In this document: one piece after another, positions 48,636-61,300 of the stretch | Numbering within the stretch: position 1 is the stretch's first letter | Layout of the letters: each line of letters starts with the position of its first letter | NCBI GenBank assembly: GCA_016801885.1 | Contig: CM028886.1 | Span: 3,606,501-3,670,500, forward strand | Length of the DNA: 64,000 nt | Direction of reading: 5' to 3' | From: Toxotes chatareus | Lineage: Eukaryota; Chordata; Actinopteri; Toxotidae | Notes under the pieces: model-generated | Seen by the model: only the letters and a program-made list of their open reading frames with translations | Told to the model about the DNA's origin: nothing | The model's database searches: none | Position numbers and translations under genes: made by a program

Positions 48636-49351
48636 CAAGACACTCTAGTACTGCTCACCTGCATTGGTTAAAAACGTAATAAAACCCAGCATTGTTTTTT
48701 CTAATTTGCTAATGTAGGAGCGTCTGCTGTTACAAGAATAAAAACTATGTCGACTGTGTCCTCGACTAAGGATATTTAATGAAGAAATACACGTATTTCA
48801 CAATTCAAAACAACTGTCTGCTGCTAGTTTGCGATGCTGGAGGAAGGGTAAGAGACTTAACTTGCCTGTTTTCCTGTAAATTCACCAAGCCAGCTGAATT
48901 CAGCAGCTTCTTTAAGGTAAACATAAAGAATCGACCTACCCCTCTTTTTAGCGCTGTTTTTTTTTTCAGTAGGACTCTTAAATTTCTGGTTAAGGCAAGC
49001 TAAATGTCACTATGTAATAATAACTAAGTGCATTTATGCAAGTATTGCACTGTACAGTTTTGAGGTACTTGTAGGCCTATTTCACCTGAGTACCATTTAA
49101 CTGATAACATAAGTTACCTTGCAGGATCAGATGAATAACACAAAACCAATCAATAATTAATTAATTAATTAATGATGATTTATTATTATATGTTAAAGTA
49201 AACTTTGATGCTAATGCTTTTGTACTTTTACTCAATTTTGAATGAGAAACATTGCAACTTGTACTTAGTTATTTATCAAAGTAAAAGATATGAGTCCTTC
49301 TTTCACTCCTGCTCTAGCTGAACCGCAGGCTACTCATGGAAACAGAAGGGA

Positions 49352-52300
49352 ATGCTGAAAATGTCCAACTCAGTTAAAAAAGGGAGACAAGGAGAAAAAC
49401 TGCCCCTGAAACCCACAGGAATCCAGAGCAAGTAAGCTGGGTCATCTCCTCCTTTAAGCCATTTAATAGCCTGTTACACAATTTTAAATTTATTTTCCTG
49501 ATATGACAAAACAAATCACCTGATAAGCCTGTTTTCTAGGGCATCTCATGATCTCAGGAGGCTTCAGTCCCTGCTTGCCAAAACCGGCCCCAGACAAGAG
49601 GTGAACAACAACAAGTGACGCCATTCTGAGGCAGTGTGTCTAGACATTTTGATAACGATACACACCAGCTCATATTTCTTCAGGTTTGTGTATATATTGT
49701 AGTACGAGACTCCCTCTTTTGCAGGTGGCAGTGCTGAGTCACAGTAAAGCAAGCAGCAATGGAGCCAGCAGATCACAAGGCCTGCATCATCAAAAAGACA
49801 CCAGCAGACACAGGAGTGAGAGCAACATCAGCAGTGAAGCCTCTGAACTGGAAAGATTCAGGTTTACCTTCAAAGTTTATGTATGATCTTAAAAGAATAG
49901 TTCACCTCAAAATTTAAACTAAGATCCTCAGCTGTATCAGCTGATAGTCAAAGCAGGTAAATGGAAACACAAAAACTCCACAGCAAATGAGCCATTTCCC
50001 AAATTTAAAGTTAACATGTTCATCAAAGTTCACTGCAGATCTTGTGCAGCAAAATACACGTGCTTTCCCTGTACTAATTAGCTGGGCTTCCTGTAGTATT
50101 GACACAACTTTGTTGAGTGCACATGAGAGCACAACTAAAGCATGTACATCTGCCTAATTATAGCTACATTCATTTTCCAGCATAACATATAGTGACCAAA
50201 GATGCTTCAGTGGCCACCCACTGCATAAACTCTTCTCCGACATCCTTGTGTCTTTGGTCAAGAACCGACTCTGCAGGTAAAATATCCCGGATATAGCATT
50301 TCTGTCACTGTGACCCATGAGGCTTGAGTTACTAACAGTAGTTACTCTTTGCACAGTGAGTGGATTGACCATGCAACACCTGAATCAGTCCATAGGGTTC
50401 TTATCTGTCTACGATTACTGATCAGAGATCCTCACCATCAGGTACAATTTGATCAACCCTTCAGTTCTCTTGCTGCACGCTGTTTCAACATTTATTTTTG
50501 TATACTTCCTCATTAACGATATTAGTCCAACAAAACATTCAAAACACTAACTGTCTCTTTTAACTGCTTCCCTTTTCAGAAAATCTTCCATCAGCTCCAG
50601 GGTATCAGTTCACTCGCCAGGGTAAAGTTTCACCAGGATTTTTTCCACATGCCTAAACAGGCTGCATTTTTTTTTTGATTTATCCACATTCATCTCATGT
50701 AACCCCGTCTCTGTTTCTCTTTAAGTATATGGAGTCTGTCACTGCCATGTACATATCTTACGGCGAACAGGCATTTACTGTGCAGAAACTGGTCACAATG
50801 ACCTGTGAGTAATCAGAAAGCTATATCACAGAGCAGCACCGATAAATTGAGTCTTGTGCGCGTCTTTATCAACACTGTCTTTGTCGATTGCTCTGCAGAC
50901 ATGTTTCAGAAGCTCGCTGCTGTTGAAAATCAAAGGGCCTGGGTCATCGAGAGCGGCGCTCACAAGGTAAATGATAAGCTGTGATAGGGTTATCTGTGAG
51001 GATGTGTTGTTTGTTTTCAAACAACACATTTTATTGTGTGTTTAAAACCTACTGAATGCGCCATAACATGAAATCATTCCTGTTGGTGAACCGGGCCTTT
51101 ACACTACTGCCCATTTACTGTATACATTGGATTCTAATTTGTTTATTCCGTTATTTGACTTTTTTAAATTTTGAATTGAAAGTATTTATCTTCACTGTTC
51201 AGTTCAGAATTAGATGTATTTCCATTAGATCTGCAGTGGATATTCATAACCTCCAGCTAACAAATCCTAATATTTTTGGTGTAGTGAACATTGCTGCTGT
51301 CAGTGTGCAAATTTTGGCAAATATTTACCCTCAGTTGTCAAATGAAACAATGACGACCCTTAAATAGAGTGATAACAAATCTTGCACTCTCTTTGTGAGA
51401 TGGATGAAAAATCAAATTTCTCCTCGTGTAATTCAGGCCCTAATAAAATATACCATTTCTAGACCCTGGTGAAACTCCTCTCCACCACAGACAGCAGTGT
51501 GCTGCTGGGAGCCCTGCTGGCACTCAGCACTTTGGCTGAGAGGTAAACACATTTCATTTAATGCATTAAATACTTTGACGACTTAATCTGCTGCAAGCAT
51601 TTCTTTTCTGCAGCCCAGAATGCAAGGAGGAGATTGGGGAGCTACCGATAGTGGAGAACCTCCTTGTAATTCTGCAGGAATATGACCTGCTGTCAAAGAG
51701 GTTAGAAATCACATCTTTGTTGATGTATTGTCCGTCTCTCAGATAAACTGTTGTGTCTAAGTTGTTACGGTTATCTGTGGGAACCTTCCTTCTTTCATTA
51801 GTGCTGATAAAATATAGCCAGAAAACATGGAAAGAAGCAAGGCCACAATCATAAAATGGTGTTGAAAACAATTATCAAAGGTTGTAACACAAAATAAGTC
51901 TTTAAAAAAGTTTTATAGGGCAATAGTGTTTTGGAGATGAGGTCTAAATGCTGTAGATTTGTCTCTGAAAAATGAATGATGTTTCTATAATCATCATTAT
52001 ATATATAATATTGGGATTAATCCTACTGTTTCTTCCAGGATAAGTGCGGAGCTGCTGAGGCTCCTGTCACCGGTGCAGCAGGTGAGAGACCAGGTGAGGG
52101 AGCTGGAGGGGCTGCCCGTTCTGCTGAGCCTATTGCATGGTCAGCACCTGAAGCTGCTGTGGAGCCTCGCCTGGGTCCTGGTCCAGCTCTGCGAGGATCC
52201 CGACACCAGGACAGAGATCCGGAGCTGGGGAGGGGTGCAGCAGCTGCTTTGGCTGCTCAACAGGTTGTGGAAACTCAGCAATTAAAACCAAATGTAGCAT

Positions 52301-55300
52301 TGTTTTTGAGTTTCATGTTACATCATCTGTTTCCAGTTTCTTTTTTCACAACTGCAGTCAAAGTTAAAACAGCTTCCCTTTAACTGACTTCAGCCAAAAC
52401 CTTGAAATGATTTGTGGTCTTAAAGGGTCATGCCAGTGATTTATTATTACATTCCCATAAAGCTGGGGATGCACAAGAAACAGATTAAAATATAATGATC
52501 AAACTCAAACCAAGATATTCTGACTTTTACAGACTTATTGAGTTTTACCCTTAAATTCCATCTCCTGATGGAGGCCTCAGCTACAATGGAGTGACCACCA
52601 TCACCATTCTGAAACAAATGACAAAGCCATCTTTTTATTTTTATGATTTATCATAGCAACATACAAAATAACTCTTACAGTGACAGGGAGTATGTCTCCG
52701 ATCGCTCCTCAATCGAGACGCTCTCCAGCGCCAACGCAGCCGGTCGCATCCAGAGAGAGCACATCAGAGAGGAGCTCAGTCCCCAGGAGGAGGTGGACAA
52801 CACCATGGCCCTGCAGTCAGGTCAGGGAATACACAAGTTATCACAGAAAACACTGCTTTTTCTTTGATGTTTCTGTAGAGTTAGAATTCAACCAAAGAAT
52901 TCAGCTTTGTGCTTTTGATAATGAAAGTGAAAAAGGCTTTACCGTGAAGAAATTTCTTCCCCCAGAGGAGTCTTATCGCCAGCTGAGAATGTAAACATCT
53001 TTTTCCTGAAGCGAGAATCCAGACCACTGGAACAAGACTTGTAGCTGTGATTTAAGAGGAAATGGTTGTAAATGAAAAAAAGACACCACTATAAAATAAA
53101 ACTCATTTGGGTTTGAAACTATTAATATTTTTGTTATTCAGCACAGCTCTCATTTCAAGTATCTACAGAAACACTTTAAATTTTACACTTCAAAGGCATC
53201 AGTGTTTCCAGACAAAGTTGTTATTGTTCACAGCTGTTCAGAGTGTCCGAGACTTTAAAATTGCATGTATGAGTTCTTAAATTAAGTCATATCCCATCTA
53301 ATCCCTTTTCCAGCCTGCTGTACAGCGTTGACCGAGCTTAGTCTGGATGACACATCTGCCCACCACATTGTGCAGGTGAAGGAAAGTCCCTAAAACGTGC
53401 ACAGTACACCTTTATATCAAACGTTGCATCGTTAATTTTGTCTTTCTTTTCTTAGGAAAATGGGATCTACATTATAGCAAAGTTAATTTTGCCACAAAAT
53501 TCTGGAGCAAAGGTGACACCTCTACAGGTATGTGGATTTATTCAGTATGAGGATAAAATCACATTATGATGTAAATGAAGATGTTTTAACTTCCAGAAAA
53601 TAACACATCTGCATATCTTTTGTCATGTTGGCAGTGCTATGCATTTCGGACTCTCCGGTTTCTCTTTAGTGTGGAAAGAAACAGGCATCTGTTTAAGAGG
53701 TGATGTTACACAGTTAAAACATGTATTTAAAAAATATTTATTTCTGGGAAAAAAAAAAGAATATAACCTTAAGTTCATGTCATGCATAAATCCTTTAAAA
53801 TTAGCTTCTGTTGAATATCTGCTTTGGAAAGAAATCCCATCAGATGTTCTCCACTGCTGTTATATAATCTTTTATCCTTTTCAGACTCTTTCCCACAGAC
53901 CTCTTTGAGTTGTTTATTGATGTTGGCCATTATGTGCGGGACCTCACGGCCTATGAGGGACTGCAAACCAAAGTTTCACTCTACGCTGTAAGAAAACAGC
54001 TTCTAAATGGATTCATCTGTTTATTCAGCTGGTTTTTGGCTGTAAAATACAAAGATATATTACTGTGTTTTGGAATAAATAAAAAAAAAATGTAGACTAA
54101 CAAGGAGGATTCCTTACCTTACAAAATGACGGAGTGTTGTGTGTTTTTCTAATGCAGGAAGAGGAGCTGGAAAGTCTGAGAGAGAGCATTGAGGCTGTGG
54201 ACCAGAACCGACCTCCCCTTAAAGTCATAAGCGGTTACTCCGTACTGGACCATCTGGGCACCGGGGCATTTGGAAGTGTCTTCAAGGTACGATGAACATC
54301 CTCGAAGCTAACAGACTGTGCAGCCAGCAGCTTTCACTTGGGCCAGTATGCTTCAGATGATTCACTGATGATGTGTCACTGATTTCAGTAAATTATCTCA
54401 ACGACAGGTCCGAAAGCAGAGTGGCCAGAACCTCCTGGCTCTGAAGGAGGTGAACCTGCACAACCCGGCCTTTGGCAAGGACAAGAAGTCCAGAGACAGT
54501 AACGTGGAGAAAATCATCTCTGAGCTGACAATCATCAAAGAACAGGCACAAATTTTCAATGCTAATACACTGAAAATATATTTAGTAACGTGCTATGTGT
54601 TTTGTGTTGTTTACGTGCTGCTTGGTTCTTCCTCCCCCAGATGACGCACCCGAACATTGTTAAATATTACAAGACATTTTTGGAAGGTGAGGATAATTGT
54701 TTTTACACGGTCGTCCAGTTAAGCTGTGAGAAGGAATGCAACAAAATTTAAAAGGTAGAAACCCAGGTTGCACATTTCAGGTGACAAGCTGTACGTTGTG
54801 ATGGAGCTGATCGAGGGAGTGCCACTGGCTGAGCAATTTAACTCTCTGAAGGAGAAGCAGCAGAAGTTCACCGAAGACAGAATTTGGAACATATTCATAC
54901 AGGTAACAACTGCCAACCTCAACATTTAGGAAACAAATCTCTTGGTAAAGTATTGGTTTTATGTAAATTTAGATTTTCCAAGACATCAACCTGAGCTAGC
55001 TGTAAGAGCTGAACACCTCATGCTGTGACTGAGAATGTGTGAAGAAAGTAGTTTTTTGATCCTCCAGCAGTTGAGGAGTTTCAGCCTGGTCTAGTTCTGC
55101 ACTCACTGCCAATAGCTTTGGATGAAAGCCTAAAATATGGATGTAAATAATTTCCACTGGCTAAGTAGGCTGAGTGGAAACATCTCCCCAAGTCTCCACA
55201 AAGTTCCTTTATTAACTTACTTACTAATTAATTGATGTAACCTCTTCATGCTCCCTCAGATGTGCCTGGCATTGAGGTATCTTCACAAGGAGAAGAGAAT

Positions 55301-58300
55301 AGTCCACCGCGACCTTACACCAAACAACATCATGCTGGGGGAGAAGGACAAAGTCACCATCAGTGAGTGTGCATTTGCAGTTTATCACACCACACACTTC
55401 CACTTATGCCACTTCCTGTCTTGTCTAATTATGACTTGTATCTTTCCTCTGCTTGAAGCTGACTTTGGCCTGGCGAAGCAGAAGCAGGAGAACAGCAAGC
55501 TGACGTCAGTGGTCGGCACCATCCTTTACTCCTGGTGAGGAAATTCATTCTGAGCGTCCAGCTGCTTTCGAGTTAAGGCAGTAGGGCAAATCTGTTTTAA
55601 GTTATCAGAGTCTATTAGCAACTTAAAGACAATATATTCGGCAGCTCAAAAAAATGTTAATTGTCCCTCATATGTATAGATTTACAGATGTTTATGTTTT
55701 GTCCATTAGTCCAGAGGTGGTGAAAAACGAGCCGTATGGAGAGAAAGCTGACATCTGGGCTTTAGGCTGTATCCTCTACCAGATGGCCACTTTACAGCCT
55801 CCATTCTACAGCAGCAACATGCTGTCACTGGCCAGCAAGGCAACATGAAGACGCACACACAAAGTTCACATTTGACATTTTACTCCCAGCTTCAAGTGTT
55901 TTTATGCCTATTTATCAGTTACTGATCTTTTCCTCTGTATTCTGTGCTGGTAGATCGTTGAGGCCATCTATGAGCCAGTTGAAGAAGGCACTTTTTCAGA
56001 GAGAGTGACAGAGATGATCAAATGGTGAGACTTTTATTTTGAAATGGTTGATATCGGTGTATGAATGCACCCATAAAGTCTACATGTTTTACAGAATCTG
56101 CAAAAGAATGACTCCTACAGAAGTCCTACAAATTTCTCTCTGATATTTCACTGTCAGTCATTCTGACCCATTGGTGAGATACAGGCTTTAATCGATTTGG
56201 TGTTATTGATTTAAACTCGAAGCCTGATTTTACTGATTTATTTATTAGCATATAGAATAAACAAAACTAATTTGACTTTCATCTATGTCACAAATTATAT
56301 GCCTTTTATGGTTAAAAGTACTTTAATATTAAAATCACTCATTGTTTTCACACATTCATACAGTACTGTGTTCTGTTATGGGATGACCTGTCAGGTGTTT
56401 GAGTCCAGATGCAGACCAGCGGCCGGACATTGTGGCCGTCAGCTCCAGGATCTCTGACCTCATGATGCGGCTGATGGACGGCCTCTACATGTCCCAGAAT
56501 GCACTGGAAAGAAGAGCAGAGAGAGACAGGAAGCGGGCGCAGAAGTACTTTATGGAGAGGCACAAAACCGGGACCAGCGTCTGCCTCTCAGACCTGTCGC
56601 GGGTAATTTAGATTTTGAAAATCTGAAAGAACCTTTTAGGATTATTTTGATTGGTACAAAAAGGAAACAAAGCTACTGTTCATGTGGGATTGTACCTGTT
56701 TTAAATCCTTTTCTGATATTGTTAAATATTTTGGTGAGAGTGCCTGTAGGATTTTTTTAATAGTTTGTTTGAATTAATGGTGTGCTGCACTGCTCTCAGG
56801 AAAAATCCTTAATGAAAACTGAACGTCCGGCTCCACGCTCTTCTGCAGCCTGCAGTTCAATCCACAGCGAGCGAATAATCTGTCAAGGTGAATCTGTTTC
56901 ATACCGCTCAGGATTTCACACAGACTGGGAGAGATTTAAATTCAAAATGATGCCATGTTATAAATATTAATGTGTGCGTGTGTGTTCAGATGATGCCTCA
57001 GATGATGATGCTGAACCATCTGATACCAACACCACTGCCTCTGTAGGAAAACACTACGGTTAGTTCTCTGCCAGTTGCGAGTGTATTCATCATGATGTTG
57101 GGGAGCGGTTTTTCATTTTCACTCAGTAAATGTTAACACAACAAACACGCTGTTTTTCCCTGAAGACGCATGTTTGTCTTGCTAAAGGCCATGTCTGCCT
57201 GTTCATTGGCAGTCTGGGATTTGAACTGGCAATAACAAAGCTGATCTTTTAAAGAAAAAAGCTGCTGGGTAATTAACTGTGCTGTGGATTTTTCTCAAGT
57301 AACCAAGATTTGATCTCTTGGTTTTGTTTGCCAGGATTGAAGTCCAGCACCTGTGTTACACCTGACCAGATTCTATCTAGGTAAATGAGAAACCTATTTC
57401 TGCATTTGGAGGCAGTGGGAAGTTATTTTAGTAATTTAGTAGTAAATTCTTTTCATTTAGAAATGGAAAAAACAGTTTGGCATATGTTTGTTGATATACC
57501 ATTATCCAGACACAAACCAGCAGTTTATTCTTATCTAAAACTGTTTATTGAACTCCCTTTCCCCTCTTGCCTTTCTTCTCAGTGGGGATTATGCTGCAGC
57601 TAAGATGAAACCCAGACCAGGTACCTTTTCACCCTAATGCAAAAGCCTAAACTTCTGCTTTTAAGTCCCTTGACGATGACTATGTGAGTAGACTGCACAA
57701 ATAAAACAGCCCAAAGAACAAACATTTCAAAAGTCTGAAAGTCACGAATGTCTCTCATAAACTGCTTCTGTCCTGTTTATTTAGCTCTCGTCAGTCAGTG
57801 TGTTTGGTTTTGATCTTATCTCAGTGTCAGCAGGGATCTGTGTCTCCCAGAAGAAGCTTCGACAGATTGATGATCCAAGCCAGAGGCTCCTCGTGCAGCT
57901 GCACAAAATCATCTACATCTCTCAAGTATAGTAATACAAAGTTTTGATTAAATCTCATCAGTGTTCAGTTTAAGGCTGCACAGAAAATCCTTATGACCAG
58001 TGATCGTAGTGATTTCATCGCTCTCTGGCCCCTTAGATTTACTCATATTGGTCTGTCTGCAAACAGGCTCTTAATTTTTATCATCACACAAAGCTGACCC
58101 AGGAGAGGAGAGGAGAGCTTCACAGCAGTGGCTGTACGTGACTGTGAATGTGTTGTGTTAAACTGGATTATCTTAATTTCATCTCCAGCTTCCACCAGCT
58201 CCGCACCACAACATCAAACGACGGGTCATTGAAAGATTGAAAAAGTCTCTGTTCCACCTTGGAAGCGATCCATACAACCTGAAAGTGCAGCTCAGCAAGG

Positions 58301-61300
58301 TTTGTACTGCTTACTTGTAATTCACTGACATTTAGTGATGGTAAGAAATCACTGGTTCAGGCAAGAGTAATTCATTTCCTGTAATTTTTGCCACACTAGC
58401 ATCTTGGCTCTAGAGATGGCAGTGTCAGCCCACCTCTTAGACCCAGACTGAAATATCTCCACAGCTATCAGATAGCCTGCCATGAAATTTTGCACAAACA
58501 TTCATGGTCCTAAGAGGATTCATCCTACTGACTGTGGCAGGGCTCTCAACTCTCACGCATTGAGTGTGATAGTCACGCATTTCTCTGATGTCTGCTATGG
58601 ACACGGAAGAATCAGCACCGTGACGTCACCCATTGGTTTCGGGGTGTCGGTTTTGTGACCAAACCATGGGCATTTGAGCCGCGCCATCTTGGATTTTAGT
58701 GGGAGTGTACTGTCCATATTTGGCGGAGAGGCGGTTACTCTACGGGTCAGCCAGCCGAGAACCCGCCCACTTAGCTCGTAGCTATATTTAATATTTACCG
58801 GCTTTCACCGCTGCCTCCACCCACTATCCACTTACAGCAGCACACAAAAACAGCAGCGGCTTACTGACGGAGCTGCTCTGTCCATGCAATGTCGGACTTT
58901 TTAAACAGAAAAATGAGACGAAATAAAATTGTAGCCTAGTATTCCCGCAATAAACGGACTCTGAGAGCACGGAACACACCGCAGCAGCGTTCCTAACATT
59001 AGCTGCTCCGGTCCTCTATCTGTATCAGCAGCGACCGGAAATTCAGTCATAAGCCAGCGGCAAAATATGCTAACACATGCTAATTAGTGCAAACATCCAG
59101 GTAAAATAGTGAGAAATTTACTTACCGAAAAAACTGTAACACAGTCTCCTTCGACGGTCGGTTAGTACAAGCCATATTGTCACAAAAACCTATCCGAACA
59201 TTGGCAAACAAACACGGATACTGCAGCCCCTGTCAACCGCTGGAGGTAGCCGGAGGCCTCTGGATATAGCCGCCTAGCCCAGCCGATGCTTTAGCAAAGA
59301 GCTAACTGCCAGTGCCTGTCTATGGAGTAGTCAGTCAACGTAACCACGCCCTAATTTATGTAAGAGTTTTAAGCCTACATAACACTAAAACGGTTCACGG
59401 AGGTGGAAACTATAGAGACCAAAAACAAAAATGTACCAGGCTGTAAATATGTTTTTAGGCTGTAAAGTTGGCTATTTTAACATGGAGGTCAGTGGAGAAT
59501 TGCTCAGTTCTGAAACCAGTCCCCAGCGGCAGCCGAGGACCTGCAGCTTTTTGAACGCGGAAGTGATCCTCGCTGCTGTCAATTAAAAAAGGAAAGGGGC
59601 GGGCTAAGATAACGTACGACCGTGAGGGCGGACAGAGACGTGATTGACTCCGGTAAGAAGAAGGGAGGAGGGATTGTGCTTTATGTGAACGAACGTTGGT
59701 GCAATCCCGGACATGTCCGAGAAGTTAAAGAGCGTCTCTGTAGCCCGAATGTGGAACTTTTAGCTGTGGGACTCGGCCTATTATTTACCAAGAGAGCTAT
59801 CGTCCGCCATTGTGGTCTCTGTTTACATTCCTCCATCAGCTGATGCGGAGGCTGCCGCTGACGTCATCAGCCACACAGTATCTCGGCTACAGACTCAACA
59901 GCCAAACGCGTTCATTGTGATTTCTGGGGACTTTAATCACGTGAACATGGACAGAACTTTCACGGACTTTACACAGTATGTAGGCTGCCCCACCCGTGAA
60001 AAACAAGACTCTGGACTTATTGTATGCTAATGCACAGGAAGCATACAGTGCCACTGCCCTCCCCCTTGGCAGGTCTGACCACAACCTGGTCTTGCTGTCT
60101 CCTAAGTATGTCTCTCTATGGTCAGGAGGACGCCTGTGTCCAAAAGGAGTGTGAGGAGGTGGACACAGGAGGCTGAGGAGGCCCTGAAGGACTGCTTTGA
60201 GAGTACAGACTGGGACGCTCTGCCTGCCTCATGGAGAGGACATCAACAGCATGACAGACTGCATCACAGACTACATTAAGTTCTGTGAGGACACTGTTGT
60301 GCAATCCAGGACTGTCCGGTGTTACCCCTAACAACAAGCCGTGGGTAACCAGTGACCTGAAGGCCCTGCTGAACCAGAAGAAGAGGGCCTTCAGGTCTGG
60401 AGACAGAGAGGAGATGAGGAGGGTGCAGCACCAACTCAGGGACAAGCTGAGGGAGAACAAGGACACCTACAGGAGGAAGCTGGAGGCCAAGCTCCAGCAG
60501 AACAACATGAGGGAGGTGTGGTCTGGAATGAAGAAGATCACAGGATGTGGGGGGAGGAGCAGGCTGACTGAAGGCAGCAGGGAGAGAGCTGATGAGCTGA
60601 ACACCTTTTTCAACAGATTCAGCTCTCAAACGGCCCAGGTCTCCTCCACCCTTCCCCCACCACCCCCACACCTCCCCCCTCCTGCTCCCACCCCCTCACC
60701 GCCCCTCCCTCCCCCCCCTGCCCCCTCACCGCCCCTCCCTCCCCCCTCTTCAGTGAGCTCACCGGACTGGACTGAAACCATCACCCCTCCCCCTGCCCTG
60801 ACCCCACCCCCCTCCTTAACGCTGGAAACCTGGCAGGTGAGGAGACAGCTGGAGAAGGTCAACCTGCACAAAGCCCCTGGTCCGGACGGCATCAGCCCCA
60901 GGATCCTGAGGACCTGTGCCAGCCCGCTGTCTGCAGTCTTCCAGCACCTCTTCAACCTGAGCCTCAGTCTGGAGAAGGTGCCACACCTCTGGAAGACCTC
61001 CTGCCTGGTTCCTGTCCCCAAGAAGTCTTCTCCATCCGGCCTCAGTGATTACCGTCCAGTTGCGCCACATCACATGTGATGAAGGTGCTGGAGAGGCTGG
61101 TGTTGGCCCACCTGAGGCCGCAGGTGAAGTCTTCTCTTGACCCCTTGCAGTTCGCCTATCAGCCACGCCTTGGGGTGGACGATGCTGTCATCTATCTGCT
61201 GCAGCGTGCTCACTCACACCTGGATGGAGGTGGAGGCACTGTGAGAATCACTTTCTTTGATTTCTCCAGTGCCTTCAACACCATCCAGCCTCTGTTGCTG

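Noticed and set aside
60626..61021. Gly-rich 131-codon antisense open frame
   Set aside because: It is the reverse of the proline-rich linker and reverse-transcriptase start of the LINE.
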